From positions 1 to 54,911 of the forward strand of contig CAJQJX010000059.1 in the NCBI GenBank assembly GCA_905478795.1: a stretch of 54,911 nt of DNA, read 5' to 3'. Positions 1 through 9,007 of the stretch are shown here, in pieces (the first letter of the stretch is position 1; the number at the start of each line of letters is the position of its first letter). Origin of the DNA: an uncultured Flavobacteriales bacterium. GTDB taxonomy: Bacteria > Bacteroidota > Bacteroidia > Flavobacteriales_D > Sanyastnellaceae. Under the pieces are notes generated by a model that saw only the letters and a list, made by a program, of their open reading frames with translations, had not been told where the DNA came from and did no database searches. The position numbers and the translations under genes were made by a program.

Positions 1-15
1 TGCTATTTTGGGGCC

Positions 16-726
16 ATGTCGAAGCAACAGAAAGGGGGGATGCGGAGCGCATTCCATTACGTGGTAGAATTTGCGGTCATCCTCTTGGGCATCTCCGTGT
101 CGGTGTTCATCGAGAAGAACAATGCCCGCGACTACAAGGAAAGCGTCAAAGATCAGAGCCTCTCGCGCATCTTGACGAACATCAGACAGGACAGCGCTGA
201 CTATGTGTTCAACATGTCCGTGCACAAGCCCGCAGCCGAATCCTGTGCTTGGATGTTTGAGCGCCGTGACAACATCGCCGCAGAGCACCCCGACTCCGTA
301 GGCAAACACTGCTCCATGTGCCTGATGGCGCAGACCATATTTATGGACAACCAAGAAGAGTATCGGACGCTCCAGAATTCAGGGCTCATTGAGCTGATTG
401 AAAACGACAAACTGGCCAGGGCGCTGCAAGGCAAATACGTGCAGCATGAGTTTCTCCGGAAGATCGAGAAGTTCGTCGCCGACGCGTCCGAAAAGCAGCA
501 CGACATTTTTTACCGCAGCATGACCACGCGCGAGGACGCCGATTCCTTTATGGGCTACGTGAAACTCAGAAGATGGAACGGATCGCCTTTGGACAGGCCG
601 TTTTTGGAGCGCTTAGACGACATCGGGTTTTGGCACAAAGCCTACGCCACGCGGTTGGGCTACCGCATGGAGGACGACAGCGTGCTCACCGCGTGGATCC
701 ACGCCGAAATTGGTGACGCAGAGTAA
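16..726 (+). CDS. DUF6090-like single-pass membrane protein
   Basis: Hypothetical protein of 236 residues. Residues 14-34 form one hydrophobic segment (VVEFAVILLGISVSVFIEK) after a basic N-terminus, followed by a long polar region rich in helix-forming residues. A membrane helix ending in a glycine-isoleucine-rich stretch, directly followed by an NxxRDYK-like motif and an LSxILxNIxxD motif, resembles the Bacteroidota DUF6090 family, whose function is unknown. The polar part presumably lies on one side of the inner membrane. A TATTTTGG stretch at 4-11, close to the TAnnTTTG box, ends 4 nt before the ATG, so the mRNA could be nearly leaderless (inference). It converges with the next gene, with a 16-bp gap. 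Family match is from memory of the motif. Confidence 0.7.
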   Translation: MSKQQKGGMRSAFHYVVEFAVILLGISVSVFIEKNNARDYKESVKDQSLSRILTNIRQDSADYVFNMSVHKPAAESCAWMFERRDNIAAEHPDSVGKHCSMCLMAQTIFMDNQEEYRTLQNSGLIELIENDKLARALQGKYVQHEFLRKIEKFVADASEKQHDIFYRSMTTREDADSFMGYVKLRRWNGSPLDRPFLERLDDIGFWHKAYATRLGYRMEDDSVLTAWIHAEIGDAE

Positions 727-742
727 GGGGTCGGGAAGCGCT

Positions 743-1930
743 TCAGCAGCCCCCAGCCCCGTAATGGATGTACATCGTGGTGCCATCCCAGGACAGTTCC
801 GTGTTGAAGCTTTCGCTCATGGACGAGAAGTTCACGAAAAAGGAACCCGGAGAGATGCTCAAATCGTCGAACCCCAAGGCACTCAAGAATCGGAGAAGGT
901 TATTGGACGCCACGTAAAATGCATCTGGGGAGTCAATGGGAACCTCAATGGTCATGCCCCTTTGATACTTCCCATCGTACCACTCCTTCACCACCACCCC
1001 GTCTGAGTACACGCTGAAGGTCTTGGTGGCCATGCCTTCATCGCGTTGTTCGACATCGACCCGCTCTTGCCAGAGAAGCGCGGCATATGGACGGAGGAAT
1101 CGGCCTTCGGGCTGAGGTTGGGTGGGTGAAGCGGGGGCGACAAAGAAGGAAGCAAAATCAAACGGCAAACGTTCGCTCAGGAGCCCTTCGAAAACATACC
1201 CTTCTCCCCCCTCGAATGCCACCCTCACAAAAGGCGCGCGCAGGGTATAGACAGGCAACTCCAACCGCCCGCTCTTGGCATTGAAACTCGAACCAAAATC
1301 CAGGTCCACCGATACCTCTTCTTCCGCTCTCTGCAACACCGTGACCACATCTCCCCACTGCAGCTGGCCCACGACCGCACTGCCCAGCCGCGGCTCTTCA
1401 CGGACGTTCAACGGAACCCAACAATTGGAATGGCGCTGACCATGGGCTGGGGCCATGACCGGCACCGACCTGTCCGGGCTTCGCTGCCACCTGCGGCGCG
1501 TCTCGACATCGGGCTCATCCTCCTCGGATTCCACCACCACTTGCACCAAACCGTCCCCCTCGATAAAAAACGTGTGCATTGTCGTGGAAACAGGTCCAAA
1601 ATCCCCGCGCGCCCCGCGCTCCAATCGCAAAGTGTCGGGCCCGTTTTGAACCAAAGCAGCATAACTGCACATGCAGCATTCCAACAGTCGGATCGCCTCC
1701 CACTCGCCATCATCTGCAGGAGGCTCATAGGTGATGCCTTGAAAATGAAACGACGCGGGATGCTCTGCCCCGTCGTACATGCTGTTTTTGGCCGCTGCCT
1801 GCAGAAAGCTCAATTCCTCCTCCCCACTCACCCACTTGGAATACAAGTGCTTTTCCAAAAAAGTCCCTTGAGCGCCTGCCCACAGCGAAAGGCCCATGAA
1901 ACACACCAATATTGCTTGCTCTCGTTGCAT
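743..1930 (-). CDS. Secreted protein with SH3b-like domain
   Basis: Protein of about 395 residues. The ATG at 1930 is chosen because the longer frame opens with TTG and because a promoter-like box lies at 1937-1944. Residues 1-20 look like a signal peptide (hydrophobic core ILVCFMGLSLWAGAQG). Around residues 170-250 a bacterial SH3-like segment can be read: the start LNVREEP, then VVGQLQWGDVVTVLQ and later GEGYVF. Such domains often bind cell-wall or envelope ligands. The rest is unassigned; a CCMC cluster lies near residue 85. It is divergent from the large Asp-box protein at 2041. No function beyond a secreted or periplasmic SH3b protein can be claimed. Confidence 0.7.
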   Translation of the reverse strand: MQREQAILVCFMGLSLWAGAQGTFLEKHLYSKWVSGEEELSFLQAAAKNSMYDGAEHPASFHFQGITYEPPADDGEWEAIRLLECCMCSYAALVQNGPDTLRLERGARGDFGPVSTTMHTFFIEGDGLVQVVVESEEDEPDVETRRRWQRSPDRSVPVMAPAHGQRHSNCWVPLNVREEPRLGSAVVGQLQWGDVVTVLQRAEEEVSVDLDFGSSFNAKSGRLELPVYTLRAPFVRVAFEGGEGYVFEGLLSERLPFDFASFFVAPASPTQPQPEGRFLRPYAALLWQERVDVEQRDEGMATKTFSVYSDGVVVKEWYDGKYQRGMTIEVPIDSPDAFYVASNNLLRFLSALGFDDLSISPGSFFVNFSSMSESFNTELSWDGTTMYIHYGAGGC

Positions 1931-1936
1931 CGGCCT

Positions 1937-1944
1937 CAAACATA
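1937..1944 (-). promoter_or_regulatory. Candidate -7 box TATGTTTG
   Basis: On the minus strand this reads TATGTTTG, a perfect match to the Bacteroidota -7 consensus TAnnTTTG. A TTTTG lies 15 nt further upstream (1960-1964) as a possible -33 element, a shorter spacing than usual. The box ends 6 nt before the ATG at 1930, which would give an almost leaderless mRNA. Confidence 0.45.
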
Positions 1945-2040
1945 AGTGCCCTCACCTTACAAAAGGCCAAGCCCCTGTTCCATGCGGTCCGCCTTTGAGA
2001 CAAAGAATTCGGCTTAACTTGAGTCAACGACCTATCCCTG

Positions 2041-5000
2041 ATGGCACCTTTTCTTCCCTCCGCATTGCAGCCCACCAACTCCGCTAAACGTCAGATTTCA
2101 CGGCTTGGAACTTTGACGACTCTAGCCGTGGCTTGTGCCATGATGCTGCCTAATGGAACGCAGGCTCAAGAAGCCGTGAGTCAAGCCTCTTACATCACCC
2201 TCAAGGAACAGGGTGAAAATTTCTACGAGATCAAGGCGGCTTTTGAAGCCTATTGGGAAGGCCGAGAAATTCAAAAAGGCGCAGGTTACAAGCCCTTTAT
2301 GCGCTGGATGCACCAGATGGAACCCCGGGTCTATCCTTCTGGGAAAATGCCCACTTCCACCGAGCCTTGGAACGTCCCCCGCATGTACTCCCAGCCCTCA
2401 CCCAACCAAGTTGAAGATGTGTGGGAGTCGCTTGGACCGGTTTCCCGGCCCACCGCTGGACCCCATGCCTATGCCGGTGGTGTGGGCCGCATCAACAAAG
2501 TCCGCGTCGACCCCTCCAATGCCAGCACGTATTTCGCCTGTGCTCCCGGGGGCGGCATCTGGAAATCCACCAACGCCGGGTCCAACTGGGACCTGCTCTT
2601 TCCTGACGAAACCGACGAAGTCCCCATCATTGGCTTTACCGACATCGCCATTGACCCCAACAATCCCAACGTGATGTTTGCCGCTGCAGGCGACGACGAC
2701 GGCGGCGACACCTATGGCTTGGGCATCCTCAAAACCACCGACGGTGGAGACAATTGGTCCATCTCATACGACCCCGTCGGAGAAAGCAACTTCACCGTGG
2801 GGCGCATGCTGATCTCGCCCAACAACAGCAACCTCATCGTGGCCGCTGCCCGGAACGGCATGCTCTACTCCAACAACGGGGGATTGAGTTGGAGCTTGGG
2901 TTCAGGCACCAGCGGGACCCGCTTCCGCGACGTGGAATTTCACCCCACCAACCCGGACATCGTCTATGCTTCCTCGACCACAGGCTTCTTTCGCTCCGTC
3001 AATGGAGGGCAGTCCTGGACATCCGTGGGATTGCCGGCGAGCGCGGCCAACATGAACCGCAACTGCATTGCGGTGACCGCTGGCGCGCCCAACCGTGTAT
3101 ACATGCTGGCCAGCGACAGCGATGGAAGCAGCTTCCTTGGGTTTTATGTGAGCCAAGACGCGGGCGTGACGTGGACCACCACCTCCGACGCCAGCACCCC
3201 GAACATGCTGGGTTACTCTCCAACGGGCGACGACAACTCCGGCCAAGGCTGGTACGACCTCTGCATCGAAGCGCACCCCACACAACCTGATGTGGTCATG
3301 GTCGCAGGTGTCAACATCTGGAAGTCGACCGACGGTGGCAACAGCTGGGCATGCAGCTCCCATTGGGTGGGCGCCGACGGGTTGGCAGAAGTCCATGCCG
3401 ATATTCACGGACTCACCTTTGAGGGCAACACCTTCATCGTGGCGTGTGACGGGGGGGTCTACACTTCTTCCGATCAAGGGGTCTCCTATAGCGACATCAC
3501 CAATGGAATGAGCATCAGCCAGATGTATCAAATTGGTGTGGGTCAAGACCAAGCAGGTCAAGTCGGAGCGGGCTTGCAGGACAACGGCACCATCCTGTTG
3601 GACAACGGCGCATGGGAAGACATGCGCGGTGCCGATGGCTTCGAAGTCTACGTGAGCCAAAACTCGGACTACGATGGCGGGCGGCTGTTTTATGGATCTT
3701 ACCAATTGGGGTCCTTTTACCGCATCGATTCCAACAACAACTTCTCTGATATCGCAGGTGGCGGCGGCACCGGCGCCAACGCCGAGGGCAACTGGGAGAC
3801 GCCTTTCATCAAAGACCCCAACAACGACGCCGTCCTGTATTTGGGCAAAGACGGCATGTTCAAGTCCACTGATTTCGGCAACTCATGGTCCTCCCTGGGA
3901 GGGCCAGGCGCAGGCAACCTCAACAACATCGCGGTGGCGTGGAACAACACCGACCGCATGTACATCTCCAAAGGCGGCAGCATGTGGACCACAAGCGATG
4001 GCGGCGGCAACTGGACCAGCATCTCGGGCCTGCCCGACGCCTACATCACCGACATTCAAATCGACCCTGCAACGGCGGAGCGCGTTTTCGTCTCTGTATC
4101 GTCCTACTTGGGCGAGAAGGTCTTTGTATCCACCGACGCCGGCGGGAGCTGGACGGCCATGAGCAACGGATTGCCCAGCGTCCCGGTACACTGCCTGGCG
4201 TACAACATCGGCACCACCGACGAAATCTATGCGGGCACCGACATCGGGGTCTATGCCTGGAACGGCATCGGCTGGGAGGACTTTAACATCGGCCTCCCCA
4301 ACGTAGAAGTCTTTGATCTGGAAATCCAAGAGACCCAGAACACCCTCTATGCTGGCACCTACGGTCGCGGACTCTGGAAGGCCAGCATCGGACCCGAAGA
4401 AGGGTGTACCGACCCAGCGTCGTGCAACTACAATCCAACGGCCATCATCGACAACGGCAGCTGCACAGAATTCGACTTCTGCGGAGTCTGTGGCGGTGAC
4501 GACAGCAGTTGCAGTGGATGCACCTTCGAGGATGCTTGCAACTATGACGATCAAGCCACCATCGACGACGGCACGTGTGTTTTGGAAAACCCGCAATCCG
4601 TTGTTGTCACCATCACCACCGACAACTACCCCGGAGAAACCACCTGGACCATCACCGATGCCGACGGCAACCTGATGCTCAGCGGCGGCCCTTATTCCAA
4701 CTCGGGAACTGGATACAGCCAACAGACCAACCTCTGCTCGGGCTGCTACACCTTTACCATCAACGACAGCTACGGCGACGGCATCTGTTGCGGATTTGGC
4801 AATGGCAGCTTCAACGTCACCGCAGGAGGGACCTCCGTGCTATCGGGCGGAGCGTTTGCATTCTCGACCTCTGGCACGTTTTGCTTGGACCCCGACCCTC
4901 TGGTCATTCCGGGTTGCACGGACCCCGATGCCGACAACTACAACCCCAACGCCACCACAGACGATGGCAGCTGCACGGTCGCTTGTGCAGGCGACTTCAA

Positions 5001-5154
5001 TGGCAATGGCATCATCGAGGTCAGCGACGTCTTGGTCACGCTGGGCGAGTTTGGGTGCATCTCCCTGTGCGTGGCCGACATCGATGGTGACGGCATAGTC
5101 GGCGTCACGGATATACTCTACCTGTTGGGCCAGTTCGGCGATCCCTGCCAATAA
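2041..5154 (+). CDS. Secreted Asp-box (BNR/VPS10-like) beta-propeller protein with Cys-rich repeats and dockerin-like C-terminus
   Basis: Protein of 1037 residues. A signal peptide spans residues 1-43 (hydrophobic LTTLAVACAMMLPNGTQA). Residues 110-790 carry about ten Asp-box motifs of the form S/TxDxGxxW, e.g. WKSTNAGSNW, LKTTDGGDNW, WKSTDGGNSW, FVSTDAGGSW, as in sialidase and sortilin/VPS10 propellers; a GRGLWKA strand ends the propeller. Cys-rich GCTDPxxxNYxPxA-type repeats follow, with a GVCGGDDSSC linker, then a Bacteroidota extracellular module marked by CYTFTINDSYGDGICCGFG, and another GCTDPDADNYNPNA repeat. The last 55 residues hold two EF-hand/dockerin-like calcium loops (DFNGNGIIEVSDVL and DIDGDGIVGVTDIL). 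No type IX sorting domain is visible at the end, which is unusual here. A catalytic role is not evident; adhesion or binding is equally possible. Confidence 0.85.
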   Translation: MAPFLPSALQPTNSAKRQISRLGTLTTLAVACAMMLPNGTQAQEAVSQASYITLKEQGENFYEIKAAFEAYWEGREIQKGAGYKPFMRWMHQMEPRVYPSGKMPTSTEPWNVPRMYSQPSPNQVEDVWESLGPVSRPTAGPHAYAGGVGRINKVRVDPSNASTYFACAPGGGIWKSTNAGSNWDLLFPDETDEVPIIGFTDIAIDPNNPNVMFAAAGDDDGGDTYGLGILKTTDGGDNWSISYDPVGESNFTVGRMLISPNNSNLIVAAARNGMLYSNNGGLSWSLGSGTSGTRFRDVEFHPTNPDIVYASSTTGFFRSVNGGQSWTSVGLPASAANMNRNCIAVTAGAPNRVYMLASDSDGSSFLGFYVSQDAGVTWTTTSDASTPNMLGYSPTGDDNSGQGWYDLCIEAHPTQPDVVMVAGVNIWKSTDGGNSWACSSHWVGADGLAEVHADIHGLTFEGNTFIVACDGGVYTSSDQGVSYSDITNGMSISQMYQIGVGQDQAGQVGAGLQDNGTILLDNGAWEDMRGADGFEVYVSQNSDYDGGRLFYGSYQLGSFYRIDSNNNFSDIAGGGGTGANAEGNWETPFIKDPNNDAVLYLGKDGMFKSTDFGNSWSSLGGPGAGNLNNIAVAWNNTDRMYISKGGSMWTTSDGGGNWTSISGLPDAYITDIQIDPATAERVFVSVSSYLGEKVFVSTDAGGSWTAMSNGLPSVPVHCLAYNIGTTDEIYAGTDIGVYAWNGIGWEDFNIGLPNVEVFDLEIQETQNTLYAGTYGRGLWKASIGPEEGCTDPASCNYNPTAIIDNGSCTEFDFCGVCGGDDSSCSGCTFEDACNYDDQATIDDGTCVLENPQSVVVTITTDNYPGETTWTITDADGNLMLSGGPYSNSGTGYSQQTNLCSGCYTFTINDSYGDGICCGFGNGSFNVTAGGTSVLSGGAFAFSTSGTFCLDPDPLVIPGCTDPDADNYNPNATTDDGSCTVACAGDFNGNGIIEVSDVLVTLGEFGCISLCVADIDGDGIVGVTDILYLLGQFGDPCQ

Positions 5155-5198
5155 GGCCTTTCACCAGCACACTGATCATCGAGGCGATCGGCCTCGGG

Positions 5199-5453
5199 TC
5201 AATTGTTGCGCTGCTCTGAACAGCGGAAACGACCGGTATCAAATCCCCGTCGGGTCCGGTGTTTGGTGGCCCTGCCTTTGACGCGCTCCCGCCACCGTCG
5301 GAACGAGCCCGCTTTGAGTTCGCGCCGCATGATGTTGCGCACGTCATTTTCCTTGAGCCCAAACTGCGCTTCAATCGCCTCAAAAGGCGTGCGGTCCTCC
5401 CATGCCATACCGATGATGCGGTCGGTGTCTTCGGGTGTCAATTCGGGAACCAT
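5199..5453 (-). CDS. TIGR03643 family protein
   Basis: Small protein of 84 residues. It matches the TIGR03643 family of about 70-90 residues in its key segments: an N-terminal DRIIGMAWEDRTPFEAI, then FGLKENDVRNIMRRELK, SFRRWRERVKGRATKH. The middle resembles a helix-turn-helix-like segment and the C-terminus is strongly basic, so nucleic-acid contact is plausible, but the family has no established function that I know. The ATG at 5453 gives the family's usual N-terminus. It lies tail-to-tail with the gene at 2041-5154 and is divergent from the lyase/hydratase gene. Confidence 0.85.
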   Translation of the reverse strand: MVPELTPEDTDRIIGMAWEDRTPFEAIEAQFGLKENDVRNIMRRELKAGSFRRWRERVKGRATKHRTRRGFDTGRFRCSEQRNN

Positions 5454-5604
5454 GCCGATACGACAATCTCGACGGCGGTAGGTTCTCTGGCTCCATCATA
5501 GGGGCCCGTTCAAAAGTCACCTCCACCCATGACGATTGTCAGCTTCCGAGCAGGGAATGCCCCCCTTCTTGAGGTCACCGTTGTGCCCACCAAAAGACCT
5601 CGCC

Positions 5605-7674
5605 ATGACCCAACCTGTTCCCTCCGCCCCCAACGTTCCGAAGGCTTCCCTCAACACCCCGGACACCGTTGCATCGCGTGACCAATTGGTCGATCTGCGC
5701 AGCCCCTACTTCTTCAAGTTGGACCACAAGGCCCCTGTGCTGCCTCACCAGCCCGGCACCGTCATCTTGGATTTGGAAGACGGTGTTTGCACCTGCGATA
5801 AAGCCCCGCGGCGCAAGGCCATTCAAGCTGTCCTTTCCCAACCCATCCCGAAAGGGGTCAGCATCCTGATCCGCTGCCACGGCATGGACGATGCAGGCGG
5901 TCTGCTCTTGGACCTCGATGAGGTGGCCCACCCAGCCGTCAGTGGATTCATCCTGCCCATGTCGAGTCGGGTTGACGAAGTGGAAGCCTTTGACGATTTG
6001 CTGACCAGCAAGGAAGAAGACCTGGACCTGACCAAGGGGCACTTCGCCATCCACCTCTTGATCGAACTGCCAGAAGCCTATCTCGACCTCGCCGATTTGG
6101 CCCGCGCATCCGGCCGAATCGCCTCGATCATGTTTGGCCGTGAAGACTTCATGACGCGCTTCCCTACTGGCGGCGCCCAAGCCGCTGACCTGGCCGAAGC
6201 CCACATCCCTTTGGTAGCGGCCGCCCTGGGCATACCTGCCATCGCTTCACCCTTCTGCGCCGTCAAAGACCCCAAAGGATTTGAGCGGAACTGCCGGCGG
6301 ACCCGCGCATTGGGATACACCGGAACCTTTACGGTTCATCCCAGCCAGCGCCCTGTGGCCGACGCCACGTATGGACCCTCTGCCTTGGACGTACAATCGG
6401 CAAGAAAACTCATCGAAGGCTCCACCGGCTCCCAACTGGTCCGCATGAATGGCTGCCTGGTTGGCCCCCCTATGCGCAAGCGCGCCCAAGGCCTGTTGGA
6501 CACCGCGGCGGCCCTGAGCGATTCAGCATCTGAAGCCCCGGTGGGCCCTAAAGTCACTGTACCCAGCAGCACAGGCCGCTTCCCCCGCTACGGCGTCGAC
6601 ACCTCAACCACCCAAGTCGGCTCCATCTTGGAGAGCCCACACGCTTACACCATGGACGAAGGATGGAGGGCCAAGTGGTTCGCCCACTTCCCGACCAGTG
6701 ACGCCGTCCTGACTTCGGAACCGGCCGCCCAAGCGGTGGGCTTTGACGAGCGGCCTTTGCCGTTTTCGCTGCTGCTCAATCTGTGCCTCTGCCTTTCGGT
6801 CGAGCCTTTTTCGCAAACGTGCCGCTTCCATTTGGGGCTGCGCGATGCCCGCCAAATCGCCGCCGTTCGCATGGGCGATACAGTGCGGGCCCGCATCCGC
6901 GTCGAAGCCTTGCGCAATACCTCCACCGGCGATGCCGCCGTAATCGTCACGACCCACATTTTGGAGAACCAGCGCGGCGAAGTGGTTTTTGCCCTGACCA
7001 AGGACAGCTACTACGCGGCCATCCCCGGCCTCGAAGGCCGCGCCGAACAAGACCGTTCTGGCGCCGATCACGCCGCCTTTGACGCCGCCCTTTCTGCCCA
7101 GGCCGACTCTGGCATTGGGGAGCGTACAAACAATGCCGCCTACCTCCCGCCTGCCCTCCCCGTCATCGCCGGCGAGGTGATCCTCCACCCTGCCGTGCGG
7201 CCCATCGGATGGTCCGAAAACCTGGAGCTCACCACCCTCGTGCGCAACACCCACCCCATCCACTTTGACGCCCAGCGCTATGGACGCGAAGGCATCGTGG
7301 TCTGCGGTGGCTTCGTCCAAGCCTTGGTGCAGGGCCTCGCCTCACCGGAATTCCGCCAGGTCATAGAGGAGCGGCTCGTCCACTCCTTTCACGCGGGAAC
7401 GGTCATGCCCGAGGACCGCCTGGGCGCCCTCTCTCGCGTGCTCGAAATCCGCGATCTCGGCGATGGTACCGAGGAAGTCGTGGTCTCGACCCTTGGTCTG
7501 ATCAACGTAGACGTCGAGCAAGAACTCATGGGTGTGGCCATCCCCGACGCCTTGTTCGGCCCTGAAGCCGTGAAGCCCGCCGTCCTGCGCGCCATGTGCA
7601 CCGAGCACTGCCCCGTCCTGGAGAACCGCATCGCCCTGCGCGCCGTCCGCGTCTTACGCCGGCTCAAGGCGTGA
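5605..7674 (+). CDS. Fused CitE/HpcH-type CoA-ester lyase and MaoC-type hydratase
   Basis: Protein of 689 residues, counted from the ATG at 5605; the open frame reaches back to a TTG at 5536 without family-like sequence. Residues 30-300 are a HpcH/HpaI aldolase/citrate-lyase-beta domain: ILDLEDGVCTCDKAPRR (Mg-binding and CoA region), LLIELPEAYLDLADLA, MFGREDFM and the TVHPSQ segment near the end. Residues 340-689 hold two hot-dog folds: the first around GRFPRYG to FALTKDSYY, the second with NTHPIHFDAQRYGREGIVVCGG, which is the hydratase-2/MaoC signature. The closest pairing known to me is beta-methylmalyl/malyl-CoA lyase plus mesaconyl-CoA hydratase, normally separate enzymes of the ethylmalonyl-CoA pathway and 3-hydroxypropionate bicycle. 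A two-step interconversion of mesaconyl-CoA, methylmalyl-CoA and glyoxylate plus propionyl-CoA is therefore the best guess; the exact substrate is inferred. Confidence 0.8.
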   Translation: MTQPVPSAPNVPKASLNTPDTVASRDQLVDLRSPYFFKLDHKAPVLPHQPGTVILDLEDGVCTCDKAPRRKAIQAVLSQPIPKGVSILIRCHGMDDAGGLLLDLDEVAHPAVSGFILPMSSRVDEVEAFDDLLTSKEEDLDLTKGHFAIHLLIELPEAYLDLADLARASGRIASIMFGREDFMTRFPTGGAQAADLAEAHIPLVAAALGIPAIASPFCAVKDPKGFERNCRRTRALGYTGTFTVHPSQRPVADATYGPSALDVQSARKLIEGSTGSQLVRMNGCLVGPPMRKRAQGLLDTAAALSDSASEAPVGPKVTVPSSTGRFPRYGVDTSTTQVGSILESPHAYTMDEGWRAKWFAHFPTSDAVLTSEPAAQAVGFDERPLPFSLLLNLCLCLSVEPFSQTCRFHLGLRDARQIAAVRMGDTVRARIRVEALRNTSTGDAAVIVTTHILENQRGEVVFALTKDSYYAAIPGLEGRAEQDRSGADHAAFDAALSAQADSGIGERTNNAAYLPPALPVIAGEVILHPAVRPIGWSENLELTTLVRNTHPIHFDAQRYGREGIVVCGGFVQALVQGLASPEFRQVIEERLVHSFHAGTVMPEDRLGALSRVLEIRDLGDGTEEVVVSTLGLINVDVEQELMGVAIPDALFGPEAVKPAVLRAMCTEHCPVLENRIALRAVRVLRRLKA

Positions 7675-7712
7675 GGCAGTAGACACGCGCCATCCAATCC
7701 GGCGCCACCGCA

Positions 7713-8813
7713 TCAGATGGCTTTGGCAGACTCCAAATCGGCGCAGCATTCAAGGTCCGTATCTGGGGAAGTCCTGAACCCTTCGGAGACGAGCAAGTCA
7801 GAAAGATCGGTGTAGAAGCGTTCTACCTCTGGGGTCGGATTGACATGGCGCAGATGTGCTATGCGGCCTTGGAGTTGACGGACGAAGGCCAGGTCGGGAC
7901 GCACCCCATGGTCACCGTCAAAGCCATTGCGGGCTGCAGCCTCTGAAATTCCGTGCTTCCGCCAATGGTGAAGCATGGCGCGCACCTGTCGGCGGTATGG
8001 ACGGGGCACATTGACCGCTGGAACCCCTATCCGCTCGCCAGACAGCACCAACCCCGTCACTTCCCGCCGCATGGATAGGGTTTGGATCCGCGTCTTGTTG
8101 GTGTTGAGTGCAAACCCCTCCGAAAGGAGAATCATCTCGAGCTTGGGCAGCGCCCGATCCAGCGCCGCACGGCTGGACGCACTCAACGTAATGTCGTCCA
8201 CGTAGCGGCTGTACCGGCAGCCGAACTGCTCGGCCAAGCCGGCTAGCCGGGCGTCAAGCCTCACTGTCACAAGGTTGGTTAGAACCGCACTGGCCGGCGA
8301 TCCCTGCGGCAATCCGCCATGCAAAGTGCACAGCCTCGCAATGCTCCGCGCCATGTATTCGGAAAGCCTCAGCACCGGACCGTCTTTGAGTATGGCCTCG
8401 ATTCGCGACCGAGAGACCGAGGGGAAAAAGCCCTGAATGTCCACGTTCAGCAGTGCGGACTGACCCAAGTGGACCGACGCATTGTCTACGATGCCCCGCC
8501 CCTTCACAAACCCATATACTTGAGATGAGGGCGTGAACATTTCCGAAAACAGCGGCACCAACGCCCATTGAACCAGCTTGAGGGTTCGCTTGGGCGCATC
8601 GATGTGCCGCAGCCCTCCCGACTTTTTGGGAATGGTAAAGGAGCGATAGAACCAAGACGGGTCGGTCAACATCGCATCAATCTGTCGTTCCTGCCACCGC
8701 CAAGGCGTCCAGCCGTCTTTCTCCGCTCGGCGCAACAACATCGCGTTGAGGAAGCGCGTGAGCGTCTGGACATCTTGACCGGTTCTGAGGTGGGTGGACA
8801 GGTGTTCTTCCAT
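7713..8813 (-). CDS. Retron-type reverse transcriptase
   Basis: Protein of 366 residues from the ATG at 8813; the frame continues to a TTG at 8828 just inside the a2 repeat. It is a group-II-like RT with retron marks: RT1 SFTIPKKSGGLRHIDAP (about 58-74), region X NASVH (111-115, the retron NAxxH), RT3 LNVDIQGFFPSV with catalytic D125, RT4 GLPQGSPASAVLTN, RT5 YSRYVDDITLS with YVDD at 204-207, and region Y VTGLVLSG (252-259, the retron VTG). The thumb follows (VPRPYRRQVRAMLHHW). Size and order fit stand-alone retron RTs; no endonuclease, maturase or protease domain is attached. Upstream on the same strand lies a structured RNA with a1/a2 repeats. Retron RTs copy that RNA into msDNA, usually as part of an anti-phage system. 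No effector gene is adjacent: the next gene downstream is convergent (39-bp gap) and upstream is divergent trmL. Retron identity is well supported; phage defence is inferred. Confidence 0.92.
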   Translation of the reverse strand: MEEHLSTHLRTGQDVQTLTRFLNAMLLRRAEKDGWTPWRWQERQIDAMLTDPSWFYRSFTIPKKSGGLRHIDAPKRTLKLVQWALVPLFSEMFTPSSQVYGFVKGRGIVDNASVHLGQSALLNVDIQGFFPSVSRSRIEAILKDGPVLRLSEYMARSIARLCTLHGGLPQGSPASAVLTNLVTVRLDARLAGLAEQFGCRYSRYVDDITLSASSRAALDRALPKLEMILLSEGFALNTNKTRIQTLSMRREVTGLVLSGERIGVPAVNVPRPYRRQVRAMLHHWRKHGISEAAARNGFDGDHGVRPDLAFVRQLQGRIAHLRHVNPTPEVERFYTDLSDLLVSEGFRTSPDTDLECCADLESAKAI

Positions 8814-8828
8814 GGCGGTTGTAATCAA

Positions 8829-8839
8829 GGGCCGACCGG
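8829..8839 (-). repeat. Retron a2 repeat
   Basis: Minus strand reads CCGGTCGGCCC, the exact partner of a1 at 9008-9018. It ends 15 nt before the RT start codon at 8813, the close spacing typical of msd/a2 to RT. Confidence 0.82.
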
Positions 8840-9007
8840 GGACTTTTCAAGCCATGCCGCAGCGGGCATTGCCGTCTTGGAAAGCGCACTTTCGCAGCCG
8901 GAAGGCTGAAAAAAAGCTTTTTGCTTTCCCTTGCGTGCGCGAAGCGAACGCGGGTGGATGAACATCCACATGCGTGCGGCGAAACACCGCACAGATTAAG
9001 TCTATTG

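Noticed and set aside
2550-4390. Regularly spaced similar sequence blocks, considered as a direct-repeat or CRISPR-like array
   Set aside because: They are in frame and encode the Asp-box motifs of a beta-propeller; DNA identity between blocks is low.
2902-4722. Long minus-strand frames (267 and 279 codons) opposite the Asp-box protein
   Set aside because: Shadows of the repeated, GC-rich coding sequence; no recognisable motifs.
5180-5196. Small GAGGC/GCCTC hairpin between convergent genes, considered as a terminator
   Set aside because: Only 6 bp, no T-run on either side; too weak to call.
6604-7320. 238-codon minus-strand frame inside the lyase/hydratase gene
   Set aside because: Fully overlapped by a gene with two clear domains; Gly/Asp/Ala-biased shadow composition.
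8895-8908. CAGCC/GGCTG hairpin beside an A/T-run, at first read as a terminator for the trmL side
   Set aside because: It lies inside the larger GGAAAGC/GCTTTCC stem and between the retron a1 and a2 repeats, and no T-run follows on the minus strand.
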